64,000 nucleotides of DNA, from positions 674,505 through 738,504 of the forward strand of contig NZ_JASAOF010000001.1 in NCBI RefSeq assembly GCF_029952525.1, given 5' to 3'. The position numbers and the translations under genes are program-made. Shown piece by piece: positions 56,494-63,845 of the stretch (positions are counted from its first letter, which is position 1; each line of letters starts with the position of its first letter). The DNA comes from Saccharopolyspora ipomoeae. Lineage in GTDB: Bacteria; Actinomycetota; Actinomycetes; Mycobacteriales; Pseudonocardiaceae. The notes below the pieces were generated by a model, which made no database searches, had not been told where the DNA came from, and saw nothing but the letters and a program-made list of their open reading frames with translations.

Positions 56494-57826
56494 ATGGCCT
56501 ACGGCCAACAAGACGACAGTGGAGGATGGCGCGCCCGGTTCAAGCGCCCTGACGGGACCTGGGGCAGCAAGTCCGGGTTCCCCTCCGAGCGAGCAGCCGA
56601 GAACTGGGGCAACGAGCAGGAAGCACTGATTCGCCGGCACATGTGGATCGACCCTCGCGATGGCGAGACGTCGTTCGGCACGTTCGCACGCGAGTTTCTC
56701 GATGCATTGGCGCCACGGCTGGAGCCCAGCACTCTCGCCAAGTACAAGTCCCACCTGGATTCGCAGCTGCTACCGCAGTGGTCCGCGTGGCCACTGATCG
56801 GGATCTTCAACAACTACGTGGAGATCGAGAAGTGGGTGTCGGAGCTCCACGATGACTACGCAGATTCGACCGTGGCGTCCGTTTTCGCGACGTTTTCCAC
56901 GATGTTGAACGCAGCCGTCAGAGCCCGTTGCATGCCTGCCAACCCGTGCTCAGGGATCCGAGTCACCTCCGGTGCCTATGAGTCAGATCGGCTGGTCGCG
57001 AACCCAGTCCAAGCTCTCCGCGCCGCTATGCGCCTGCACACCACCGCTGGGCTGTCGGGGGTCGTCCTCTGCCTCATGGACCTCTACACCGGGGCACGCT
57101 GGAGCGAGCTGGTCGGCCAGCAACGACATGAGTACGACCGAAAACCGAGCGATCTGCATCCAGGAACCGCTCAAGGAGATCGGTGGGAACCTGTTCAAGG
57201 GGGGCCGCCGAGTCGGGCCAGGAGGTGCGCTCGAAGGCATCATCCCAGGATCAGCTTCACAGCGTCCGAAGCGACGGGGAAAAGCGGCCAAGAGGGGACG
57301 AACGAAGAGCCCGGCCGGGACCCGGTGGGTACCGCTGCCGCCTGGCATTGCCACGGCGTACGAGACGCTGATGCACTCGCACGACAGCCCTTGGGTGTTC
57401 TGCACCCCGGACCGGGCACCACTTCGCCGGTCGAACTTCCGGCAACGCTGTTGGCGTCCCGCATGGGACGGGGTGCGGCCAGACGAGCCCCGACACAGCA
57501 GGCACGCCCCGGCGATCTTGTCCGATTTCAGCTTCCACGAAGGCCGACACAGCCACAACACGTGGTTGACCGAGGACGGGGTGCCCGAGGTCGCTCGCCG
57601 AGCCCGACTTGGGCAGAAGATGAAGGGCATTGCCCGGGTCTACGACCACGTCACTCCGGCGATGACTGAAGACCTACTTCAGTCATTGGAAACGCGTTGG
57701 GTGAAATCCGTCGCCTCGCTGTCGGTCGCGGAACGCGCGCAACTCCTGCTGTGGATCCCGCGGCTTCGAGCCAGCCTGGCCACCGATGAAGACCTAATCG
57801 CCATTTCATCGCCATTCGCAAGCTAA
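56494..57826 (+). pseudogene. Tyrosine recombinase (integrase) with a frameshift
   Basis: First frame (ATG 56494, ribosome site GAAGGAAG): AYGQQDDSGGWRARFKRPDG, SAM-like arm LEPSTLAKYKSHLDSQLLPQ and start of the catalytic domain with MDLYTGARWSELVGQQ (catalytic Arg). After RHEYDRK the frame breaks near 57132-57145; the downstream frame continues NRAICIQEPLKEIGGNLF, FSFHEGRHSHNTWL (HxxR box) and GIARVYDHVTPAMTED (Tyr nucleophile). Adding one base in the CGAAAACC run gives a complete protein. Either a true loss, a read error, or frameshifting. The gene ends 53 bp before the tRNA-Val 3' end, the probable att site. Confidence 0.82.
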
Positions 57827-57857
57827 AACGGCCCCGCCCCTTGGAGGAGCAAGGCCG
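57825..57857 (-). terminator. Terminator of the tRNA-Gly-Cys-Val transcript
   Basis: On the minus strand a stem (CGGCC/GGCCG outside CCTTG/CAAGG) is followed by TTTT (AAAA at 57825-57828). It lies 22 bp after the tRNA-Val gene and overlaps the end of the integrase gene. Confidence 0.6.
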
Positions 57858-57878
57858 CTGACCTGCATAAAGAATTGG

Positions 57879-57950
57879 TGCGCGATACTGGGATTGAACC
57901 AGTGACCTCTACCGTGTCAAGGTAGCGCTCTCCCACTGAGCTAATCGCGC
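57879..57950 (-). tRNA. tRNA-Val (GAC)
   Basis: A 72-nt cloverleaf: acceptor GCGCGAT/ATCGCGC, D-arm GCTCAGTGGGAGAGC, anticodon arm CTACC-TTGACAC-GGTAG (anticodon GAC), T-arm ACTGG-TTCAATC-CCAGT, discriminator A; CCA is not encoded. The 3' end faces the integrase and is its likely attachment site. Confidence 0.95.
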
Positions 57951-57951
57951 G

Positions 57952-58023
57952 AGGCGGAGGCGGGAATCGAACCCGCGTACAGGGCTTTGCAGGCCCTTGC
58001 CTAAGCCACTCGGCCACTCCGCC
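57952..58023 (-). tRNA. tRNA-Cys (GCA)
   Basis: A 72-nt cloverleaf: acceptor GGCGGAG/CTCCGCC, anticodon arm with CTGCAAA loop (anticodon GCA), T-loop GTTCGAATC, discriminator U. CCA is not encoded. One base separates it from tRNA-Val; they are surely one transcript. Confidence 0.95.
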
Positions 58024-58069
58024 GGACTCCGCATCCACACCAAAGCCGGCTGGAACGCCAGAGAACCAG

Positions 58070-58142
58070 AGCGGATGACGGGACTCGAACCCGCGACCCT
58101 CACCTTGGCAAGGTGATGCGCTACCAGCTGCGCTACATCCGC
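58070..58142 (-). tRNA. tRNA-Gly (GCC)
   Basis: A 73-nt cloverleaf: acceptor GCGGATG/CATCCGC, anticodon arm CACCTTGCCAAGGTG (anticodon GCC), T-loop GTTCGAGTC, discriminator U. First gene of the Gly-Cys-Val tRNA operon, an order common in actinomycetes. Confidence 0.95.
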
Positions 58143-58281
58143 CTGCTGCGACCTCGTGGCCCGGTGTCCCCGGGCCCGTCCGCCGCGTTGCACAGTGAAC
58201 TCTAGACCACGCCCAAGATCGGGATCAAAGGGGGGTCCCCACTCCGCCTGGCCGCGGCCGGGCAGAGCGGATCAGGCCTGA

Positions 58282-58707
58282 TCAGCCCATGTCGAAGGGC
58301 AGCAGGCGGGTGAGCGCGTCATCGACGTCGACCCACAGGTTCTCGTTGCCCGGGACCACCACGTCGTAGGTGCGGTCCAGGAAGTCGGCGAGCTCCTGCG
58401 CGGAGGCCTCGAAGACGGCGTGGCCGGACGGCGAGCTCAGCTCGATGGCGACGACCTCCGGGTCGTCGACCGCCGGGCGGATCGTCACGTCGCCCTCGCC
58501 GGCGTGCGCGATCAGGCCGTCGGCCAGCAGATCGCGGGCGAAGACCCATTCGACCCATCCGGCGCGGCCGGTGCGGAACGCGGCCACCACGGCGTAGGGG
58601 TCCTGGGTGTCGTAGCGCAGCTCGACCTGGACCGGCACTGCGGGTGCTTGCGGAGCCAGCAGATCGAACACGGCCGTAGAACGGAGTGTCACGTGGTCAT
58701 TACGCAT
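58282..58707 (-). CDS. ssgB: SsgB-type sporulation and cell-division regulator
   Basis: A 141-residue SsgA-like protein: VTLRSTAVFDLLAPQAPAVP, VQVELRYDTQDPYAVVAAFR, WVEWVFARDLLADGLIAHAG, GDVTIRPAVDD and a C-terminal VPGNENLWVDVDDALTRLLP. The length and conservation fit SsgB, which positions FtsZ at sporulation septa in Streptomyces and occurs in other morphologically complex actinomycetes. ATG 58707 follows GGGGAGGAC; an upstream in-frame start is rejected. It stands alone between the tRNA operon and a long noncoding region, which probably carries its promoter. Confidence 0.93.
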   Translation of the reverse strand: MRNDHVTLRSTAVFDLLAPQAPAVPVQVELRYDTQDPYAVVAAFRTGRAGWVEWVFARDLLADGLIAHAGEGDVTIRPAVDDPEVVAIELSSPSGHAVFEASAQELADFLDRTYDVVVPGNENLWVDVDDALTRLLPFDMG

Positions 58708-59564
58708 TGTCCTCCCCTTCCTGCTCCCTCCCGGTCCGTATATCGACCGAGCAACACAGTTGTGACGCCTCATCGGGCAGATTTAGTCGCGACTCCCGCA
58801 TAGATCACCCAGTCGGGCCATGCCCGAATTCGCTGGGCGACCAAACGAGCGCACTCCGTGTTCAATCGCCCCGGGGGTCGGGGTGGTCGCCGGATCCGAC
58901 CGATCCTCTTCCGATCGGTCGGGCCGCCGTCCACGCCGGAGGTCTCGAACCGCCGCGAACTCTTCCCGATCAGAGCGGCCGGCCCAAGGGACCCGCCTCG
59001 CCCAGTAACCACTCTTCGTCACTTTCCGTGACTAGGTCGACTGTGTCCGAGCCCGGTCTGCAGATCGGTCGCTCACGCCCGGTGAATCCTGCCTCCGCGT
59101 ACCGGTTGACCACCGTGTTCACGCTTCGTCGGGTTCGCCTGACGTGCCTCAAGAATAAGGGACCGAAGGCCTTCGCATTTTCCCGAAAAGGGCTCGGATG
59201 AGACGTCCACCACGAGATGTCACCGTTTCGGGCTAATGGTCCTGACCGCGTTGGTTACAGCGCACGCACGGCACCGAACGCACGGTCGAGAGCCGGCTCA
59301 CAGTGTGACCAGGATCGAAGGCCCGCCTCAGGGTCCAAAGTCCCGGCTTCCGGCGAACCGGACAATGATCCCAGTCACAATTCAGTCACGGCGTCAGGCG
59401 TCCAGCACCCGTCTGTCCGCTTGACAGCAAGACCCTGTTTACCGGGTGAGGGCACACTGGCGCGCTACCGACACACCGGCTCATGTGACCCAGTGCACCA
59501 CCGGGCCCCACCACCGACCGTATCCTGAGCGCGAAGCCCGACGAACGCCCCGAGGTGGACTGCC
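58708..59564. other. Long intergenic region without a supported gene
   Basis: About 860 bp, less GC-rich than the flanks. Open frames here have no recognisable motif and no codon bias. It holds one perfect inverted repeat (58896-58922) and presumably the ssgB promoter on the minus strand. A noncoding RNA or a decayed gene is possible; I see no proof of either. Confidence 0.5.
58896..58922. repeat. Perfect 10-bp inverted repeat
   Basis: CCGACCGATC (58896-58905) and GATCGGTCGG (58913-58922) around CTCTTCC, 190 bp upstream of ssgB. It could be a regulator site or an RNA hairpin. Confidence 0.55.
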
Positions 59565-60053
59565 CTGAACGAGCAAGCCGAACCGGAAGCCCGACCCGCC
59601 GGTGCGGACCCGGGCGACCGCGAGCGACCCAAGCACCCGCGACTGCACGCGCTGCGCGAGCGCCTGCACGGCTACCGCGAGCACGTCCGCCGCCGCCCGT
59701 CGCTGAACCTCACGTACCGGGTCGTGCTCGGCGTGTTCGGCACCGTGGTGCTCATCGCGGGAATCCTGATGATCCCCTACCCGGGCCCCGGTTGGCTGGT
59801 GGTCTTCGCGGGCCTGGGCATCCTCGCCACCGAGTTCCACTGGGCTCACCGGGTCAACATGTTCGCCAAGCGCCACTACCACCGGTGGGTGCGCTGGCTG
59901 GGACGCCAGCACCTCGCCACCAAGCTCACGATCATGGCCGCCACCGGTGTGGTCGTGGTGGTGACGCTGTGGCTGCTGGGCATGTTCGGCACGGTCGGCG
60001 GCTGGCTCGGCCTGCGCTGGACGTGGCTGGCCTCCCCCCTGTTCGGACCTTAG
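59565..60053 (+). CDS. PGPGW-motif integral membrane protein (TIGR02611-like)
   Basis: About 162 residues. The basic N-terminal part (PRLHALRERLHGYREHVRRR) is followed by helix 1 (VVLGVFGTVVLIAGILMIPY), the signature PYPGPGWLVVFAGLGILATE, FHWAHRVNMFAKRHYHRW, and a C-terminal helix pair. The N-terminal basic segment is conserved in the family but no ATG or GTG precedes it; the only codon in place is CTG 59565, preceded by GAGGTGG. GTG 59724 would cut off that segment. Function unknown. The frame ends 56 bp before tRNA-Val(CAC). Confidence 0.75.
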   Translation: MNEQAEPEARPAGADPGDRERPKHPRLHALRERLHGYREHVRRRPSLNLTYRVVLGVFGTVVLIAGILMIPYPGPGWLVVFAGLGILATEFHWAHRVNMFAKRHYHRWVRWLGRQHLATKLTIMAATGVVVVVTLWLLGMFGTVGGWLGLRWTWLASPLFGP

Positions 60054-60109
60054 AAACGATCGTGTATTGTTCTCCTCATCGCCGGGAACGGCGGTGAACA
60101 ACAGAACAA

Positions 60110-60181
60110 GGGCGATTAGCTCAGGGGGAGAGCGCTTCGTTCACACCGAAGAGGTCACTGGTTCGATCCCAGTATCGCCCA
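60110..60181 (+). tRNA. tRNA-Val (CAC)
   Basis: A 72-nt cloverleaf: acceptor GGGCGAT/ATCGCCC, D-arm GCTCAGGGGGAGAGC, anticodon arm CTTCG-TTCACAC-CGAAG (anticodon CAC), T-arm ACTGG-TTCGATC-CCAGT, discriminator A. Its 3' half is almost identical to tRNA-Val(GAC) at 57879. Confidence 0.96.
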
Positions 60182-60187
60182 CATTTC

Positions 60188-60231
60188 GCGGATGCCTCCT
60201 GACCGGTTTTGGCCAGGAGGCATCCGCTTTT
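60188..60231 (+). terminator. Rho-independent terminator after tRNA-Val(CAC)
   Basis: Perfect 14-bp arms GCGGATGCCTCCTG (60188-60201) and its complement (60214-60227), followed by TTTT. A textbook intrinsic terminator 6 bp after the tRNA. Confidence 0.9.
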
Positions 60232-60370
60232 CGCGTGATTCCCATTCCGATTCTCCCGGTAGTCGAAGTGGTAGCCGTTTCGCCGTTGATCGGCCGATTC
60301 CACGCTGTGGACGGGGCCGACTGGGAGTGCGCGGCTCCGTATCGTCGGGGGTGCGACGGATGGAGGAGCC

Positions 60371-61162
60371 ATGAGCACGTTCATCGAGCAGTGGCAGGAC
60401 TGGCACGCCGACCGGGAGCGCGAGCTCGCCGATCCCCACGGTTGGCTGGCGCTGGTGTCCCTGGACTGGCTGAGCGAGATCCCCACCACCTACTCGGCGG
60501 CGCCGGGCGTGTGGTGGCAGGACGCCGAGGCCGCCTACGTCGACCCGCAGGGCGCGGAGCTGTCCTACGAGGGCGAGCCGATCACCGGGGTCCAGCGCTT
60601 CGAGCTGGTCAACAGCGGGGCGGGCACCCGCGTCTCGGCCGGTGACGTGGAGGTCGAGGTGGCGCGCCGCTCGGGCTACCTGATCCGGGTGCACTCGCCG
60701 AAAGCCCCGGCGCTCCGCGACTTCCGAGGCGTCCCGGCCTACGAGCCCGACCCGGGCTGGGTGATCACCGGAACGTTCGAGCGGTTCCCCGAGCCCCGGC
60801 CGACGACGGTCGGCGCGGTCACGCCCGGCCTGCACCACGTCTACCAGGCCCCGGGTCTGGTGCGCTTCGAGCACGACGGCGTCGAGCACGAGCTGACGGC
60901 GTTCAACGGAAAGTCCGGCAGCGGACTCAACATCCTGTTCACCGACGCCACCAGCGGCGTCACGACCTACCCGGCGAACCGCTCGCTGCTCACCGCCGAA
61001 CCCGCCGCCGACGGCACGGTCACCCTCGACTTCAACCGCGCCATCAACCTCCCCTGCGCCTTCACCGACTTCGCCACCTGCCCCCTCCCGCCCGAGGGCA
61101 ACGACCTCCCCTTCGAGGTGACAGCAGGAGAACGAATCCCCCACGAACGCACCGACAGCTGA
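60371..61162 (+). CDS. DUF1684 domain protein
   Basis: A 263-residue protein with the family signature LDFNRAINLPCAFTDFATCP and LPPEGNDLPFEVTAGE at the C-terminus, and WQDWHADRERELADPHGWLA at the N-terminus. DUF1684 proteins occur in bacteria and archaea, and no reaction is established. The conserved Asn-Leu-Pro-Cys and Cys-Pro pair (CAFTDFATCP) might hold a metal or a disulfide. Start ATG 60371 follows GATGGAGGAG. No operon partners. Confidence 0.9.
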   Translation: MSTFIEQWQDWHADRERELADPHGWLALVSLDWLSEIPTTYSAAPGVWWQDAEAAYVDPQGAELSYEGEPITGVQRFELVNSGAGTRVSAGDVEVEVARRSGYLIRVHSPKAPALRDFRGVPAYEPDPGWVITGTFERFPEPRPTTVGAVTPGLHHVYQAPGLVRFEHDGVEHELTAFNGKSGSGLNILFTDATSGVTTYPANRSLLTAEPAADGTVTLDFNRAINLPCAFTDFATCPLPPEGNDLPFEVTAGERIPHERTDS

Positions 61163-61282
61163 TCTCTCCTCGTTCCGGCGAGGAGTTGCCGGGTGGAACG
61201 TCCTGGAGCCCGCTGATCTTCGCCCTCAGATCGGGGCCGGTCCTCGGGCAGCAGTCAGGTGCTCCAGAACTAGCCTGTCCGC

Positions 61283-61783
61283 ATGCCTGAGCTGCTCACG
61301 CCCACCGCGCGCCTGCACACCGCTTGGCTCGATGCGCACGCCGAATGGGGGCCGGGTGCTCACGAGGACGGTTTCGGGTTGCTGCCGTCCGATGTCGTCG
61401 CGTCCGCCGCCGGATTCGCAGCGTGGGTCGAACGGCTGTCGCAGGAATCGGATCGCGGTGTGTGCAGTTACCGGTGGATCGTCGAGGACCAGCAGGTGCT
61501 GGGAGGGATCGCGCTCCGGCACGGGGACGACGACCTCGTGCGCTCCGTCGGCCACATCGGCTACGGCATCCGCCCATCCGCACGTCGACGCGGTCTGGCC
61601 ACCTGGGCGCTGCGCGGCATGCTCGACGAAGCACGAGGACTGGGCATGGACCGGGTTCTCCTGGTCTGCGCCGAGGACAACGCCGCCTCGCGGAGGACGA
61701 TCGAGCGCAACGCAGGTGTCCTGGAAAGCGTCCAGGAAACAGCCCTCGGCCCCGCGCACCACTACTGGATCAACCTCCGCTGA
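61283..61783 (+). CDS. GNAT-family N-acetyltransferase
   Basis: A 166-residue acetyltransferase: YRWIVEDQQVLGGIALRHG (beta strands 2-3), VGHIGYGIRPSARRRGLATW with the acetyl-CoA pyrophosphate loop R-x-x-G-x-A, and VLLVCAEDNAASRRTIERNA. Related to RimJ/RimL-like or small-molecule GNATs. ATG 61283 is used. The acceptor substrate is unknown, and it is flanked by unrelated genes. Confidence 0.88.
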   Translation: MPELLTPTARLHTAWLDAHAEWGPGAHEDGFGLLPSDVVASAAGFAAWVERLSQESDRGVCSYRWIVEDQQVLGGIALRHGDDDLVRSVGHIGYGIRPSARRRGLATWALRGMLDEARGLGMDRVLLVCAEDNAASRRTIERNAGVLESVQETALGPAHHYWINLR

Positions 61784-61826
61784 CCGTCCGGCGAGCACGA
61801 GCTCTGGGAGGTGGTGGAGCGGCTCG

Positions 61827-62219
61827 TCAGTTGGTGGGGCGTTCGGAGTCCGGGAGGTCCTCGACCGCGCGGTCGAGGAGGCAGAACTCGTTGCCTTCCG
61901 GGTCTGCGAGGACGACCCAGGTGTCGTCCGGGGATTGGCCTACGTCGACTCGGTGGGCGCCGAGGGATTCGAGGCGGTGGAGTTCTTCCGCCGTGGTGCG
62001 GTCTTCCGCTCTGAGGTCGAAGTGCAGGCGGTTCTTGAGGGTCTTGGTCTCCGGGACCTCGTAGACGTCGATGCGCGGCCAGTTCCGGTTGGGCGGGCCG
62101 ATGGCGATGCCGTCCTCATCCCGGTCCACGACGCTCCACCCGAGCACCGCGCACCAGAACGCCGCCACCTTCTCGGTGTCGTGGGCATCGATGACCACCA
62201 CCGCCAGCCGGCTGGACAT
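61827..62219 (-). CDS. VOC-family (glyoxalase-like) protein
   Basis: A 130-residue single VOC domain: RLAVVVIDAHDTEKVAAFWC, AVLGWSVVDRDEDGIAIGPP, RLHFDLRAEDRTTAEELHRL and VVLADPEGNEFCLLD. The last strand DPEGNEFCLL is the usual second-half metal-ligand region. Possible roles include lyase, dioxygenase or antibiotic-binding protein; the family alone cannot decide. ATG 62219 is the start; it converges with the upstream GNAT gene and is divergent from the next GNAT. Confidence 0.88.
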   Translation of the reverse strand: MSSRLAVVVIDAHDTEKVAAFWCAVLGWSVVDRDEDGIAIGPPNRNWPRIDVYEVPETKTLKNRLHFDLRAEDRTTAEELHRLESLGAHRVDVGQSPDDTWVVLADPEGNEFCLLDRAVEDLPDSERPTN

Positions 62220-62293
62220 GCGCCGAGTATGACCAGCCACTTCCCCACCCGCATCCGTATTCCCGTTGCAGCGGACGCTCCCCGCGACGAACC

Positions 62294-62788
62294 ATGACGG
62301 GCATGGAGAAGATCGCGATCCGACCCGCCGGTGCCGATGACCTGCGGTTCCTGGAGGACATGCTGGTCGAGGCGGCGAACACGCCCAGCCACCCCGGGCG
62401 GAGCCGTGCCGAGACGCTCGCCGAACCCGAGGTCGCGCACTACCTCGCAGGCTGGCCGCGGGCGACCGACCTCGGCGTCGTGGCGGAGCGGTCCGGACGT
62501 GCCGTGGGGGCCGCGTGGCTGCGGTACTTCGACGAGACCGCACCGGCCTACGGCTTCGTCGCCCCGGACGTCCCCGAGCTCGCGATCGGCGTCGATGCCG
62601 CGAGCCGTGGCGGCGGGGTCGGGCGGATGCTCCTGCGGGAGCTGGTCGAGGTGGCGAAAGCGCGTGGGATCGCCCGGATCAGCCTCAGCGTGGAACGCGC
62701 CAACCCCGCCGCTCGCCTCTACGCGGCCGAGGGATTCGCGGTCGTGCAGCACCGCGACAACGCCGACACGATGGTCCGATCTCTCTGA
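62294..62788 (+). CDS. GNAT-family N-acetyltransferase
   Basis: A 164-residue acetyltransferase. IAIRPAGADDLRFLEDMLVE starts the fold; ELAIGVDAASRGGGVGRMLL contains the acetyl-CoA loop (Arg-Gly-Gly-Gly-Val-Gly), and ISLSVERANPAARLYAAEGF the typical NxxAxxLYxxxGF end. ATG 62294 or 62303 may start it. It could acetylate an amine or protein N-terminus; the partner is unknown. Confidence 0.9.
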   Translation: MTGMEKIAIRPAGADDLRFLEDMLVEAANTPSHPGRSRAETLAEPEVAHYLAGWPRATDLGVVAERSGRAVGAAWLRYFDETAPAYGFVAPDVPELAIGVDAASRGGGVGRMLLRELVEVAKARGIARISLSVERANPAARLYAAEGFAVVQHRDNADTMVRSL

Positions 62789-62834
62789 ACGCGCTGATCC
62801 CGACTGATCGGGCACCTTCAGGGCGAGTTCCGGA

Positions 62835-63794
62835 TCAGCGGGCGTAGTGGTCGGTGGCTTCGACGAGGGCGTTGAGGATTCCGGGTTCGTCGTAGGCGTG
62901 GCCTGCGTCGGGGATGATGCGGAGGTCGGCCTGGGGCCAGGCTTCGGCGAGGTCTAGGGCCGTGACGGGCGGGGTGATGACGTCGTAGCGGCCCTGGACG
63001 ATCGTGCCCGGGATGTCGTGCAGGCGGTGGGCGTGGGCGATCAGCTGCCCCTCGTCGAGCCAGGCGCCGTGCACGAAGTAGTGGGTCTCGATGCGGGCGA
63101 AGGCCGCGGCGAACGCGGGGTCGCCGAAGTCCTCGACCAGCTCCGGGCGGGGCAGCAGGCCGATCAGGCTCGCCTCCCAGCGGCTCCAGGCGACCGCGGC
63201 CCGCTCGCGGACCTTCTCGTCCGGGTCGAGCAGCATCCGGTGGTAGCTGCGCAGGACGTCGTCGCGCTCGGAATCCGGGACCGGGGCGAGGAGTTCGGCC
63301 CAGCGCTCCGGGAAGAGGTTCGCCGCTCCCCCGCCGTACATCCAGTCCAGCTCGCTGCGGCGGCAGGTGAACACGCCGCGCAGCACGAGCTCGCTGACCC
63401 GCTCCGGGTGCGTCTCGGCGTAGGCCAGGGCCAGCGTGCTGCCCCACGAACCTCCGCAGACCAGCCAGGACTCGATGCCGAGGTGTTCGCGGATCCGCTC
63501 GACGTCGGCGACCAGGTGCCAGGTGGTGTTGGTGCTGAGGTCGGCGCCGAGCCGGCCCGCGTCGGGGGTGCTGCGGCCGCATCCGCGCTGGTCGAGCAGC
63601 ACGATGCGGTAGCGGTCGGGGTCGAACAGGCCGCGGTGCGCGCGGGCGCTGCCCGCACCGGGTCCGCCGTGCAGGAACACGGCCGGTTTCCCGTCCGGGT
63701 TGCCGCTCTCCTCCCAGAAGACGAGGTTGCCGTCGCCGACGTCGAGGTGTCCGGAGGCGTGGGGTTCCCGCTGGGGGTGGAGAGAGCGCATCAC
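62835..63794 (-). CDS. pip: Proline iminopeptidase (peptidase S33)
   Basis: A 319-residue alpha/beta hydrolase with the full S33 pattern: GKPAVFLHGGPGAGSARAHR (HGGPG oxyanion), IVLLDQRGCGRSTPDAG, LVCGGSWGSTLALAYAETHP (nucleophile Ser), LRGVFTCRRSELDWMYGGGA and IVQGRYDVITPPV (Asp), with His in IIPDAGHAYDEPG. It removes N-terminal proline from peptides in the cytoplasm; no signal peptide is present. ATG 63794 and 63791 are adjacent starts. A tandem repeat array lies upstream. Confidence 0.95.
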   Translation of the reverse strand: MMRSLHPQREPHASGHLDVGDGNLVFWEESGNPDGKPAVFLHGGPGAGSARAHRGLFDPDRYRIVLLDQRGCGRSTPDAGRLGADLSTNTTWHLVADVERIREHLGIESWLVCGGSWGSTLALAYAETHPERVSELVLRGVFTCRRSELDWMYGGGAANLFPERWAELLAPVPDSERDDVLRSYHRMLLDPDEKVRERAAVAWSRWEASLIGLLPRPELVEDFGDPAFAAAFARIETHYFVHGAWLDEGQLIAHAHRLHDIPGTIVQGRYDVITPPVTALDLAEAWPQADLRIIPDAGHAYDEPGILNALVEATDHYAR

Positions 63795-63845
63795 ATCATC
63801 GTGACGGACGGATTCCCGGCGCGGGAGAGCTTTTCGGGTGCGGCG

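Noticed and set aside
54816..57826. Complete restriction-modification or phage defence island
   Set aside because: Only a methyltransferase is present; no restriction endonuclease, BREX, DISARM or other effector gene is recognisable. The context is a degraded integrative element.
54194..57950. attL/attR duplication of the tRNA-Val 3' end
   Set aside because: I looked for copies of GGTTCAATCCCAGTATCGC on both strands in 44-57 kb and found none beyond the tRNA genes, so the left border of the element is not defined.
58686..59201. A 171-codon frame upstream of and opposite ssgB
   Set aside because: Ser/Arg/Pro-rich with no motif, no ribosome site, and it begins inside the ssgB 5' end.
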